Made by a program: the position numbers and the translations under genes. Below, one piece after another: positions 25,746-35,047 of a DNA stretch of 64,000 nucleotides. Every line of letters starts with the position of its first letter. Within the stretch, counting starts at the first letter, position 1. The notes below the pieces were generated by a model. It had not been told where the DNA came from, ran no database searches, and worked only from the letters and a program-made list of their open reading frames with translations. The stretch covers positions 1 through 64,000 of the forward strand of contig CAJYLO010000025.1 of NCBI GenBank assembly GCA_913776245.1. Direction: 5' to 3'. This DNA is from an uncultured Chryseobacterium sp. GTDB lineage: Bacteria > Bacteroidota > Bacteroidia > Flavobacteriales > Weeksellaceae.

Positions 25746-28700
25746 ATGGAGCCCAAGTTTCATAATCTGCTCAACAGACAGATCAACAAACATCTTACAG
25801 AAGAGTATAAGTCTGATCCGCAATTCAAAAATTTTATCCGCACGGTCAATGAATCTTACAAGTCTTTTGAAAGGGATAAAGAATTGATGGATCACGCTTT
25901 CAAACAAAGTGAAGAGGAGTATCAGGAGCTATATCAGGATCTTAAACAAGAGAATCAGCTAAAGCAGCAATCAATATCCAACCTCTATGAGTTTATAAAA
26001 ATCCTGGATCCCTCTGTTGAAAATCAGGATTCTAAAGATCTTACCGAGCTGGCTTCTTACATCAGGAAACAGCTAAAAAAAATGATTTCCCTCCAGGAGC
26101 AGCTCAACAAACAACTTGAATTTCAAAACCTTTTGGTAGATATCTCTACGGAGTATATCAAAATCCCGATTGAAAAGATCTCTGAAAGCGTCGGCAAATC
26201 TCTCCGGGAAATGTCCGAATTTGTAAAAGCAGACAGGGCATATATCTTTAAATATGATTTTGAAAAGGGCACCTGTTCCAATGTTTTTGAACACTGCAAT
26301 GAGGGTGTAAGTCCCCAGATAGAAAATCTTCAGGATGTACCTTTGGAAACTATCGATGAATGGGTGAAGCGAAATAAAAGAGGAGAAACTATTTATTATC
26401 CTAAAATCCACGAGCTGCCGGAAAGTGACCTGAAGAACATATTACAGGATCAGGATATCAAAAGCCTGCTGGTTATTCCGGCAATGCTACAAAATGAGTG
26501 TCTTGGTTTTGTCGGCTTTGATTTTGTAAAAGACCATCACCAGGTTTCGGAAACAGAAAGAAATCTTCTTACTATTTTCACTCAGGTTCTTGTCAATGTA
26601 AGAGAAAGAATTTTTCTTGAAAGAGATCTTTCGCGGACGGTGATGGTCCAGAAAAAATTACTTGCAAATTTACAGTTCGGAATTTTAATGGAAGATCAAA
26701 ACCGAAAAATAGTTTTTACCAATGATTTGTTTTGCAGGATGTTCAACATTCCCGTTTCTTCAGATGATATGATTGGTGCAGACTGCACAAATTCAGCTCA
26801 GCAGTCTAAAACCCTATTTAAAGATGAAGATTACTTTGTAAAAAGAATCGATGAAATACTAAAGAGAAAGGAACTTGTGACCAACGAACTCCTGGAAACA
26901 CGGGACGGAAGGTTTTTAGAAAGAGATTATATTCCTATCTTCATTAATGATCATTATAAAGGGCATCTTTGGAAATACAATGACATAACAGAGCGTATGG
27001 TGACCCAAAATCTTCTAAAACAAAGTGAAGAACGCCACAGAATGATTATGGATTCTGCTATGAATGCCATTATTATTACGGATCAAAAAGGTGAAATTAA
27101 GTTCTGGAACAGAAGTGCATCTTCAATTTTTGGCTGGACAAAAAAAGAGATGGAAGGTCAGCAGATCATAGGCAGGATTTTTCCGAACACAGATGAAATG
27201 GCTTATACATCGATGCTCAATACACAACTTGAGTTAGATGTAAATAAAATTAACGGTGAAGAACTCACAGTAGAAATGTCTGTTATTGAAGTTGTGCAGG
27301 ACAACAGCAAACATTACTGCTACTTTATGAAAGATATTTCAGAGACAAAAAGATCGGAGGAACATTTGAAAAGACAGGAGGAAAAATATAGAAATATTAT
27401 TGCCAATATGAACCTGGGATTATTGGAGGTAGATAATAATGAGACCATCCGCTATGCCAATCAGAGTTTCTGCAATGTTTCCGGATACGAGGTGGATGAG
27501 CTGATAGGCAAGAATCCTTCCCTGTTATTTTTATTCGGGGAACATAATATTCAGTATGTCCAGGAGCAGATCCAACTAAGAAAAAAAGGAGTTTCTAGTG
27601 TTTATCAGATGCCTGTCATAAACAAAAGAGGAGAGATCAGATGGTGGGCAATCAGCGGCGCACCTAATTATGACGATAACGGTAATCAGCTTGGCTCGAT
27701 AGGAATTCATCTCGATATCACAGATCAGAAAAAGCTGGAAGAGGAATTGATGCAGGAAAAGGCTAATGCCCTGGAAGCTTCAAAAGCAAAAGAAGTTTTT
27801 CTGGCCAATATGAGCCACGAAATCAGAACGCCTCTTAATGCCATAATCGGCTTCTTGAGAGAACTTAAGAGACTGGCCCTCACCGATACTCAGAGCCAGT
27901 TTGTAGAAAACAGCTATCACGCGTCTGAACATCTGCTTTCCATCATTAATAACATTTTGGATATTTCAAAAATAGAATCCGGTGAGATGACTTTAGATAA
28001 TCATAGTTTCTCTCTTATGGATAGTATTCAGAAAGTCATCACGATCCTCAGTCCTAAGGCTAAGCAGAAAAATATAAAACTGGAATCCCACTTTCCACAG
28101 AATCTTTCTTCTAAACTAAAAGGAGATTCACTAAAGATCGAGCAGATCTTATTCAATATTCTCGGCAATTCGCTGAAGTTTACGGATAAAGGGAAGGTAA
28201 GTATAGCTTGTACCGTTCTTAAAGATTCTGGCAATCATCAGCGTATCTCTATCCGTATTACTGATACCGGAATCGGGATGAGCGAAGATTATGTAAAGCA
28301 TATTTTTAAAAAATTTAACCAGGAAGACAGCTCGGTCTCAAGGAAATATGGAGGCACCGGCCTCGGAATGGCTATTACCAAGCAACTGATCGGCCTCATG
28401 AAAGGCAATATACACATTAAAAGCGAAAAAGACATTGGTACTGAAATCACCATTATCCTTAGTATGGAGAAGGGCCAGGAAAAGGAAATATTAAATCTAC
28501 CGGGACAATCAGAAGAAGTTTCGGTAAAAGGAATTACCGTCTTACTCGTGGAAGATAATGAGCTTAATCAGTTGGTTGCTGAACATTCTCTCACTTTCCT
28601 CGGATGTCAGGTTGCAAAAGCCGGTAACGGGAGAATCGCTTTGGAAATCCTATCCAAGCAGCAATTTGACATTATACTAATGGACATTCAGATGCCCGAA

Positions 28701-29264
28701 CTGGACGGCATAGAAACCACTAAAATCCTAAGAAATGAATTCGGGCTTACCACGCCTATAATAGCGCTCACCGCAAATGCTTTCAAATCAGAAATAGACA
28801 ACTGTATCTCGGCAGGAATGAACGGTTACCTCACAAAACCTTTTAATGAAGATGAGCTTCTTCATATTATCTATGAATACACTAAAAGTAAAAAGATAAT
28901 CGCTCATAATCTATCGCAAACCGAACGATTGTATGATCTCAAAAATATCCGGGAATTAAGCCGTGGCAATGATGATTTTGTTAATAAAATGATGTCGATA
29001 TTCATTGCTCAGACCGAAGAAACGATTGCTTTGATCGAGCAGGCATTTGATAATGAAGACTATGCAGAAATTGCAAGGCTCATCCACAAAATAAGACCTG
29101 GTGTACTAGGTATAGGCATACACTCACTGGAGGACGATATGAAAAAATTGGAGATCGATGCCAAAGAGGAAAGAGAAGACCTGTCGGAACTTCATAGAAT
29201 ATTTAAAGAAATACGGAAAACCCTGGAAATTGCAGTACAACAATTGAAGCAGGAACTCAGCTGA
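25746..29264 (+). CDS. Giant soluble hybrid histidine kinase (GAF-PAS3-HisKA-HATPase-REC-HPt)
   Basis: A 1172-residue phosphorelay kinase with no transmembrane segment. Order: coiled coil 1-120; GAF about 123-287; three PAS domains about 302-415, 425-538 and 543-665; dimerisation box NMSHEIRTPLNAIIGF with acceptor His near 690; ATPase about 792-908 (LFNILGNSLKFTDKG, ITDTGIGMS, YGGTGLGMAITKQL); receiver about 928-1045 with Asp near 980 (IILMDIQMPELDG); HPt about 1075-1172 with His near 1114 (LIHKIRPGVLG). All relay residues are present. With its own HPt it can pass phosphate to separate receivers; the two obvious takers are the NtrC-type protein upstream and the CheY-like protein 118 bp downstream. 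It follows the FIST gene by 2 bp and is thus the probable reader of the FIST signal. Confidence 0.93.
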   Translation: MEPKFHNLLNRQINKHLTEEYKSDPQFKNFIRTVNESYKSFERDKELMDHAFKQSEEEYQELYQDLKQENQLKQQSISNLYEFIKILDPSVENQDSKDLTELASYIRKQLKKMISLQEQLNKQLEFQNLLVDISTEYIKIPIEKISESVGKSLREMSEFVKADRAYIFKYDFEKGTCSNVFEHCNEGVSPQIENLQDVPLETIDEWVKRNKRGETIYYPKIHELPESDLKNILQDQDIKSLLVIPAMLQNECLGFVGFDFVKDHHQVSETERNLLTIFTQVLVNVRERIFLERDLSRTVMVQKKLLANLQFGILMEDQNRKIVFTNDLFCRMFNIPVSSDDMIGADCTNSAQQSKTLFKDEDYFVKRIDEILKRKELVTNELLETRDGRFLERDYIPIFINDHYKGHLWKYNDITERMVTQNLLKQSEERHRMIMDSAMNAIIITDQKGEIKFWNRSASSIFGWTKKEMEGQQIIGRIFPNTDEMAYTSMLNTQLELDVNKINGEELTVEMSVIEVVQDNSKHYCYFMKDISETKRSEEHLKRQEEKYRNIIANMNLGLLEVDNNETIRYANQSFCNVSGYEVDELIGKNPSLLFLFGEHNIQYVQEQIQLRKKGVSSVYQMPVINKRGEIRWWAISGAPNYDDNGNQLGSIGIHLDITDQKKLEEELMQEKANALEASKAKEVFLANMSHEIRTPLNAIIGFLRELKRLALTDTQSQFVENSYHASEHLLSIINNILDISKIESGEMTLDNHSFSLMDSIQKVITILSPKAKQKNIKLESHFPQNLSSKLKGDSLKIEQILFNILGNSLKFTDKGKVSIACTVLKDSGNHQRISIRITDTGIGMSEDYVKHIFKKFNQEDSSVSRKYGGTGLGMAITKQLIGLMKGNIHIKSEKDIGTEITIILSMEKGQEKEILNLPGQSEEVSVKGITVLLVEDNELNQLVAEHSLTFLGCQVAKAGNGRIALEILSKQQFDIILMDIQMPELDGIETTKILRNEFGLTTPIIALTANAFKSEIDNCISAGMNGYLTKPFNEDELLHIIYEYTKSKKIIAHNLSQTERLYDLKNIRELSRGNDDFVNKMMSIFIAQTEETIALIEQAFDNEDYAEIARLIHKIRPGVLGIGIHSLEDDMKKLEIDAKEEREDLSELHRIFKEIRKTLEIAVQQLKQELS

Positions 29265-29265
29265 T

Positions 29266-29360
29266 TTTTCCAAATTACGGAATTAGTCTATAATTTGGAA
29301 AACAAAAACATATTAACTTATTGATTAACAATTATTTAAACAAAAGGCACATTAATAGCG
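29266..29360 (+). promoter_or_regulatory. Candidate sigma-54 promoter with upstream dyad at the head of the polysaccharide operon
   Basis: A perfect 12-bp dyad TTTTCCAAATTA (29266-29277) / TAATTTGGAAAA (29291-29302) is followed by ATTGATTAACAA at 29320-29331 and then AGGCACATTAATAGCG, in which GG at 29346-29347 and GC at 29358-29359 are exactly 10 bp apart, the spacing required for sigma-54. The -24 part (GGCAC) is good; the -12 part (TAGC for TTGC) has one mismatch. The dyad, about 60-70 bp upstream, would be the activator site. Similar dyads occur at 36355 and 41783. Confidence 0.5.
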
Positions 29361-29382
29361 ATATTGTTTTCAAATAAATAAA

Positions 29383-29820
29383 ATGGAAACAAATCAAAAC
29401 CTGAAATTCTTTATTGTAGATGACGATGTCTTCTGCTCTACAGTTTACGAGCAGTATCTGAGAAACCAGCATTACGACAATATTATATCGTTTACCAACG
29501 GCGAAGACTGTCTGGATGAGCTCTACCAAAAGCCGGATATTATTTTTCTGGATCATAATATGGAAGAAATGAACGGCTTTGAGGTATTAAAAAAAATAAA
29601 GAGATATGATCCTAACATCTATGTGATCATGGTTTCTGCCCAAGAGAATATAACAACTGCAGTTGATGCATTGAAGTATGGAGCCTTCGATTATCTGGTA
29701 AAAGACGCAGACGTTTGTGAAAAAATGACACAGACTGTTAAAAAAATAATAAATATAAAGGAAGAAATATCTCAAAATAAGCTGAAACATTTCAGAAAAC
29801 TCTTTTCACTTTTATTTTAA
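29383..29820 (+). CDS. Single-domain response regulator (CheY-like)
   Basis: A 145-residue receiver with no output domain: FIVDDDVFCSTVYEQYL at the front, acceptor Asp in DIIFLDHNMEEMNGF, MVSAQEN, YGAFDYLVKDAD with the switch Lys; the last 25 residues are a basic helix (KLKHFRKLFSLLF). It is the first gene of the structural polysaccharide operon, four bases before the Wza-like gene, and its receiver resembles that of the NtrC-type protein upstream (shared DDDVF and the pattern around MVSAQENITTAVDALK). Such stand-alone receivers either bind a target enzyme or act as a phosphate sink. Its place suggests a link between the hybrid kinase and the export apparatus; the target is unknown. Confidence 0.88.
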   Translation: METNQNLKFFIVDDDVFCSTVYEQYLRNQHYDNIISFTNGEDCLDELYQKPDIIFLDHNMEEMNGFEVLKKIKRYDPNIYVIMVSAQENITTAVDALKYGAFDYLVKDADVCEKMTQTVKKIINIKEEISQNKLKHFRKLFSLLF

Positions 29821-29824
29821 TGCC

Positions 29825-30556
29825 ATGGTAAAAAAAATCATCTTATCATCCGTTTTCCTGTTGATTTTGGTTTCCTGTAAAACATATAATCTGCTGGAAG
29901 AAGAGCAGGCGTCCAAAAACATGCAGGACTTCAGCTATGACGCCAATTATGAATACAGAATCAGGAAAGATGATAAAATCACACTTTCGGTCTGGGGACA
30001 GGATGATCTTAGTGTCGGTTCAGTATACGGTATATACAACTCCAACGAAGTGTACGGAAAATGGCTTTTAGTAGATAAAGGGGGCAACATTGAAATTCCG
30101 CGATTAGGGACAACTGCAGTAGTCGGAAAATCGGTGCCCGAACTGAAGGATGAAATAAAAAACAAATTAAAAAAATGGCTGCTCAACCCTATTGTGGATG
30201 TTAAAGTCCTCAACAAAGAAATTGCTGTGATGGGAGAAGTCCGAAATCCCGCTGTAATTCAGGTAGACAAAGATCAAAATACTTTGCTGGAACTGGTTTC
30301 AAAAGCTGGTGGTTTTGAAATGTATGCCAATTTGAAATTAGTTAAAATTCTTAGACAGGAAGGAGAAAATGTCCGTGTAACCAATATTGATCTCACCAAA
30401 ATGAAGGATGTTCCTAACCAGAACATTATCCTTCATCCCGGAGATTATGTGATTGTACCATCTAAGAAAAGTAAGGATTTCGATAAGAGAATCTCTACAA
30501 TCATACCTTTTGCAACGGTAACTTCTGCTGCTGCGATATTGATAGGATTATTATAA
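29825..30556 (+). CDS. Polysaccharide export lipoprotein, Wza-like
   Basis: A 243-residue outer-membrane export protein. A lipoprotein signal is clear (VFLLILVSCKTYN, lipidated Cys at residue 19). Poly_export domain about 45-125 (YRIRKDDKITLSVWGQDDLS, VDKGGNIEIPRLG), then an SLBB domain about 128-210 (VAVMGEVRNPAVIQVDKDQNTLLELVSKAGGF) and HPGDYVIVPSKK. A hydrophobic C-terminal helix (about 226-243) matches the segment that forms the outer-membrane pore in Wza. It is shorter than E. coli Wza because it has one SLBB domain instead of two, as usual in Bacteroidota. It works with the Wzc-like protein encoded 13 bp downstream. Confidence 0.92.
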   Translation: MVKKIILSSVFLLILVSCKTYNLLEEEQASKNMQDFSYDANYEYRIRKDDKITLSVWGQDDLSVGSVYGIYNSNEVYGKWLLVDKGGNIEIPRLGTTAVVGKSVPELKDEIKNKLKKWLLNPIVDVKVLNKEIAVMGEVRNPAVIQVDKDQNTLLELVSKAGGFEMYANLKLVKILRQEGENVRVTNIDLTKMKDVPNQNIILHPGDYVIVPSKKSKDFDKRISTIIPFATVTSAAAILIGLL

Positions 30557-30569
30557 AAAAGCAGATAAC

Positions 30570-32717
30570 ATGAACAGCGAGAACATAAGATTCCTTAAAC
30601 CATTACTGAGAGGCTTCCCAATTGTTATAATTATGATGATAATATCTGTTTTGGCAGCCAAAAAATATCTTAACTACGTAACCCCGATGTACGAAAGTAC
30701 TGCCAAACTAAAGCTTGCGGATACGCAGGAAGGTGTTCCCAGTGCAAATCTTTTTAAAGATTTTGATGTTTTTGCTTCTGCCAATAAAATCAGTACTGAG
30801 ATCGAAGTATTGAAATCTACATCACTCATCGAAAAAACTTTAGAAAAGCTGCCTTTTTCAGTAGAAATTTACAGAAAAGGGAAAGTGCGCTCTGTAGAAT
30901 TATTCGAAGATTCTCCTATTAAGGTAGAAGGAACATTTATAAATGATAAAAATTACGATAAAAATTTTAGCATCAGCATTTTGTCAAACCAGCATTTTAC
31001 GGTTATTGCTCCAGGATTAACACAAATAGTTAAAGGGAGTTTCGGAATTCCTGTAAATGTCAGCGGCGGAAAAATCCTGATCTCTAAAAATGAAGCATAT
31101 CTCAAATTCCGGCCCAATGCTAAAATCATAGACCAGTATGAAGTTCAATTCCTGAGCCGCGAAAAACTTCTGGATAAAGTCAATAAAAATCTTGACATTG
31201 TTTCGGTAGATAAAGATGTTCCCGTTATCAGGATCAACTATAAAAGTAATGTTCCGGAAAAAGCAAGTCTTCTTGTGAATACACTTGCAGAAACTTATAT
31301 CCAGGATTATATCGAAAACAAATACCGCGCTGCTAATACCACGGTCGATTTTCTGACAAAAGAAATCGGGCAGGCCAATGATAAACTTACTAACGCAGAA
31401 AACCGCATTGAAGATTACCGAAACAAAAAAAACATCATCAATATTCCGCAGGAAACCGAGACCGATCTCAGAAAAATTTCCCAGCTGAAAATCCAGCAAA
31501 GCAACCTCAGGATGAATCTTGATGCGATAAAGAACTTAAACAGTTATATCGCAGAAGGAAAAGACAACTATCTTGATCTGGCAACTAATTTTGAAGCTTT
31601 TAACGATCTTCTTTCTACGGAAATGGTGAAAAATATGAAACAGCTGCAGGCAGAAAAGAAAGAGCTGCTGCTCACCTACACGCCGGAACACGAGAAGGTA
31701 AAAATCATTGATTCCAAAATAAAGGATCTTACGGATTACCAAACTGAAAGTATAAGAAACACACAACGGAATCTGCAGATAAAATACAATGATATAGAGA
31801 ATGATATCCAGGTAGCGGAACAAGCATTCGTGGGACTTCCAGAAAAAGAAAAACTGCTCAATATTATGAACCGGGAGTTTAATCTCTATGAAAAAAATTA
31901 CAACTTTCTGAATGAAAAAAGAATTGATGCCGAAATCGCAAAGTCGGCAAAAATATCTTTCCACAAAATTATTACGAAGGGTGAATTACCAACGCAGCCT
32001 GTATCGCCAATGCGTTCCATTATCATTATTGTCGCTGCAATTATGAGTATGATAGGTTCTGTCATCCTGATTTACGCAGTACATTTTGCCAAAGCAAAAG
32101 TCAACGACGTGCATACGATTGAGAAAAACAGTGCCATTCCTGTAGCTTTTACAACGCCGTTTATCAAAAAGAAGGAAAAAATAATGTACCACTTTCTTGA
32201 AAATGTTCTGGAGATGGAACTGAAAGGGATAATTAGAGAAAAAGGGATTTTTTGTGTGACATCCTTTGACAAAGCAAAAGAACATCATTTCCATGTAAGT
32301 AATATCATAAAAGCCCTTCAGGCACAGTCAAGAAAAATATTAGTGATCGATGTAGCAGGTAACCTGAAGAACATTGAGGCCAATGCTTATCTCGATTTTT
32401 CCGATGAAAAAAATTTAGCATTAACTATTACGGAGATTCAAAATCTGATTAACGGGAAAATGTCCGGAAATGATCTCTGTATTATTAATAATCAGTCGAT
32501 AAAGCAGGGGAAACTTCCCTTACTTTTCCTAAAGCTCGCGGACCAGAATCTTTTCCTGCTGGACAGTAGAAAAACTGCCGCCAAAAGCATAATGAGCATA
32601 GAGCTGCTGAAGGACGAATATCAGTTGGACAATCTTTGGTTCATCTTAAACAAAGAGGGCTATAACCCAAGTCTTATTACAACAATCAAAGGTTTTATAA
32701 ACAAATTTAAATCGTGA
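30570..32717 (+). CDS. Wzc/GumC-like polysaccharide co-polymerase with degenerate kinase-like C-terminus
   Basis: A 715-residue inner-membrane protein that controls chain length and links synthesis to export. Membrane segment 1 near 13-32 (IVIIMMIISVLAAKKYL) opens the Wzz domain; a long coiled-coil part follows (TKEIGQANDKLTNAENRIEDY); a GNVR-like region ends in PTQPVSPMRSIIIIVAAI, where the PxxP motif precedes membrane segment 2 near 478-498. The cytoplasmic tail keeps the fold of a BY-kinase in outline (ILVIDVAGN as a Walker A'-like strand) but the Walker A loop is absent (CVTSFDKAKEHHFHVSNI instead of a GxxGxGKT pattern), and there is no C-terminal Tyr cluster. It is probably not an active tyrosine kinase. 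Overlaps the flippase gene by four bases. Confidence 0.88.
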   Translation: MNSENIRFLKPLLRGFPIVIIMMIISVLAAKKYLNYVTPMYESTAKLKLADTQEGVPSANLFKDFDVFASANKISTEIEVLKSTSLIEKTLEKLPFSVEIYRKGKVRSVELFEDSPIKVEGTFINDKNYDKNFSISILSNQHFTVIAPGLTQIVKGSFGIPVNVSGGKILISKNEAYLKFRPNAKIIDQYEVQFLSREKLLDKVNKNLDIVSVDKDVPVIRINYKSNVPEKASLLVNTLAETYIQDYIENKYRAANTTVDFLTKEIGQANDKLTNAENRIEDYRNKKNIINIPQETETDLRKISQLKIQQSNLRMNLDAIKNLNSYIAEGKDNYLDLATNFEAFNDLLSTEMVKNMKQLQAEKKELLLTYTPEHEKVKIIDSKIKDLTDYQTESIRNTQRNLQIKYNDIENDIQVAEQAFVGLPEKEKLLNIMNREFNLYEKNYNFLNEKRIDAEIAKSAKISFHKIITKGELPTQPVSPMRSIIIIVAAIMSMIGSVILIYAVHFAKAKVNDVHTIEKNSAIPVAFTTPFIKKKEKIMYHFLENVLEMELKGIIREKGIFCVTSFDKAKEHHFHVSNIIKALQAQSRKILVIDVAGNLKNIEANAYLDFSDEKNLALTITEIQNLINGKMSGNDLCIINNQSIKQGKLPLLFLKLADQNLFLLDSRKTAAKSIMSIELLKDEYQLDNLWFILNKEGYNPSLITTIKGFINKFKS

Positions 32718-33940
32718 AAAAGCTGAAAGAACTACTTCGAAAGCCGTCTTCGCTGGTGCTGACCGATCAGCTGATTTTCAGCGGCAGCAATTTTCTGCTT
32801 ACTTTTTTACTGGCAAGGGAACTAAGTATATCGGATTTCGGGTTATTTTCAACACTACTTTTGGTAACTTATCTTTTTGTGGGGATTTTCAATGCCCTCA
32901 TCGTTCAGCCTTTTCAGATTTCCGTGGCAAAAAGACTCAGCAAACGATCATTGGGATTCGTTTTCCAAGCATCAATGGTTCTGCTTATAATTATCGCTTT
33001 ACTGGTGTTTTTAATAGGAATGCTGCCGATTTCTTTCATTGATTCCTTTAAAAGTCATTTGCCGGCCGTTATCTTTTTTATTTCCGGGTATCTGTTTCAG
33101 GATTTCGTTAGAAAGATCTTACTTGCTGTAGATGTGGTAAAATTGGTGGTAATCATCGACAGCATTTTTCTTTTGGTCTTTCCTTCATTACGATTCCAAG
33201 GAAATATGACATTGGAAAGCAGCTTGCTCACTATCACATTTATCAACATTATTTCCTCTATTCCAGCAATTTTATTTTTTCTGAAAAATGCGGAATTCAG
33301 TCTGAAAAACAGAGACCTTTTATATTATCATTACAGGGAAGGAAAATGGTTGTTCAGCGCTTCAATTGTACAATGGTTTTCAGGCAATTTCTTCACATTA
33401 GCCGCAGGAATTTATCTGGGAATTAATGCTTTAGGAGCTTTACGGCTGGTACAGTCTTTCTTCGGCATCGTTAATGTTATTTTACAGACCGTTGAAAATT
33501 ATTTCATTCCTAAAACCGCCCTGCTCTATTACCAAAACAAAAAACAGGAGAAGAAAAATCTGTATTTTGATTTATTTAAAGGAATGACGGCTTTGGGAGT
33601 TCTCATTACTATATTCTTCATTTTCTCGGAGCCGTTAATTTCGTTACTGGGCGGGATAAAATATCAGTATTATGGTTTTGTGATCAAACTCGTTTCGATA
33701 TTGTATTTTGTGATTCTGTACAGCTATCCTACCCGGATATCCATCAGGGTTTTGGAGCAGAATAAAGCTTTTTTTATTGGGTATTGTATTTCTTTTGTTT
33801 TCTCTGTTTCAAGCTTTCATTTCTTACTAAAATACGGAGAGCTTTACGGCGCTGTTGCCGGTTTGGTGATCAATCAGATCTTAATGATCGTGTATTGGAA
33901 AATTCTTCTTAACAAAAAACAAATTTCGGTATGGGCGTGA
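32714..33940 (+). CDS. Polysaccharide flippase, Wzx-like (MATE/MVF superfamily)
   Basis: A 408-residue membrane protein with about 12 hydrophobic segments, for example LLVTYLFVGIFNALIVQPFQ, VLLIIIALLVFLIGMLP and LVKYGELYGAVAGLVINQIL-like stretches near the end. The N-terminal SGSNFLLTFLLARELSISDFGLFST is the usual opening of Polysacc_synt flippases. It would move lipid-linked repeat units across the inner membrane. Start is GTG at 32714, overlapping the previous stop in GTGA; no ATG fits better. The 3' end overlaps the next glycosyltransferase by 10 bp, so the genes are tightly coupled. Confidence 0.87.
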   Translation: MKKLKELLRKPSSLVLTDQLIFSGSNFLLTFLLARELSISDFGLFSTLLLVTYLFVGIFNALIVQPFQISVAKRLSKRSLGFVFQASMVLLIIIALLVFLIGMLPISFIDSFKSHLPAVIFFISGYLFQDFVRKILLAVDVVKLVVIIDSIFLLVFPSLRFQGNMTLESSLLTITFINIISSIPAILFFLKNAEFSLKNRDLLYYHYREGKWLFSASIVQWFSGNFFTLAAGIYLGINALGALRLVQSFFGIVNVILQTVENYFIPKTALLYYQNKKQEKKNLYFDLFKGMTALGVLITIFFIFSEPLISLLGGIKYQYYGFVIKLVSILYFVILYSYPTRISIRVLEQNKAFFIGYCISFVFSVSSFHFLLKYGELYGAVAGLVINQILMIVYWKILLNKKQISVWA

Positions 33941-35043
33941 TTCATTTAATATTAGGTAAAGCCAATCCCAATAAAATGAACGGTGTCAACAAGGTCGTTT
34001 ATCAAATTGCTACCAAACAGTCGGAAAATAATAATTCTGTTGAAGTCTGGGGAATTTCTGAGAATACAGAGATTAACTATCCCGAAAGATTGTTTGCCAC
34101 AAAAATCTTTAAGCGTAAAAGAAATCCGTTTTCGGTTCCTGAGGATCTGAAAAATAAAATTCTTAATAGTGACAGATCTACTGTTTTTCACTTTCACGGA
34201 GGTTGGATTCCTGTTTTTTCCTCTCTGGGCAGGCTTCTTCATAAAAATAAACGGAAGTATGTGATTACGCCACATGGCGCATACAATACGGTAGCTATGG
34301 AAAGAAGTAAACTGAGAAAGAAAATTTATTTCAATGCTTTTGAAAGAGTTTTTATTAAAAATGCTTCAAAAATTCACTGTATAGGCGAAAGTGAAGTCGA
34401 GGGATTAAACACTATTTTTCCTAATGATAAAAGCGTACTGATCCCTTATGGATTTGAAAAATCATCAGAAGACTTTCATGTCAATTCAGATAAAACACAA
34501 ATTGTTTTTGGCTTTGTCGGAAGACTGGACATCTATACCAAAGGTCTGGATATTCTGGTTAAAAGCTTTGCGTCATTTGTAAAAAGCCATCCGGATTCCA
34601 AACTCTGGATTATCGGAGACAGTGCTGAAAAACATGAACTTCAAAAGTTAATTGAAGCTTCCGGAGCTTCTGATAAGATCAAACTTTTTGGAAGCAGATT
34701 CGGTGAGGAAAAAAATGACCTGATCAAAACAATGGATGTTTTCGTACATCCTTCAAGAAACGAAGGTTTGCCCGTATCTGTGATTGAAGCTGCTAATTAT
34801 GCGAAACCATGCATTGTAACAAAAAACACTAACATTGGTTATATCATCGAAAAGTATAATGCAGGCATCAATATTTCAGCTCCTGATGCTGCACTTTTAG
34901 AACAGGCATTTATTATGATTTACGACACCTGGAAAAATCAGAGAGAATATACAAAACTCTGCAAAAATGCAGTGAAGATGGTAGAAGAAGCCTTTGATTG
35001 GAATCAAATTCTTCAGCAGATGACTCTCGAACTTTACACCTGA
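33931..35043 (+). CDS. Glycosyltransferase, GT4 family (first of the locus)
   Basis: A 370-residue GT-B glycosyltransferase. The N-terminal half has the glycine-poor acceptor domain with HFHGGWIPVFSSLGR and the TPHGAYN motif; the donor domain begins near residue 185 with FGFVGRLDIYTKGLDILVKSF and contains FVHPSRNEGLPVSVIEAANYAKPCI, the E-x7-E type nucleotide-sugar site. Soluble or peripheral at the inner membrane. It overlaps the flippase gene and lies 4 bp before the polymerase gene. Sugar donor and linkage cannot be predicted from the sequence alone. Confidence 0.88.
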   Translation: MGVIHLILGKANPNKMNGVNKVVYQIATKQSENNNSVEVWGISENTEINYPERLFATKIFKRKRNPFSVPEDLKNKILNSDRSTVFHFHGGWIPVFSSLGRLLHKNKRKYVITPHGAYNTVAMERSKLRKKIYFNAFERVFIKNASKIHCIGESEVEGLNTIFPNDKSVLIPYGFEKSSEDFHVNSDKTQIVFGFVGRLDIYTKGLDILVKSFASFVKSHPDSKLWIIGDSAEKHELQKLIEASGASDKIKLFGSRFGEEKNDLIKTMDVFVHPSRNEGLPVSVIEAANYAKPCIVTKNTNIGYIIEKYNAGINISAPDAALLEQAFIMIYDTWKNQREYTKLCKNAVKMVEEAFDWNQILQQMTLELYT

Positions 35044-35047
35044 TGAT

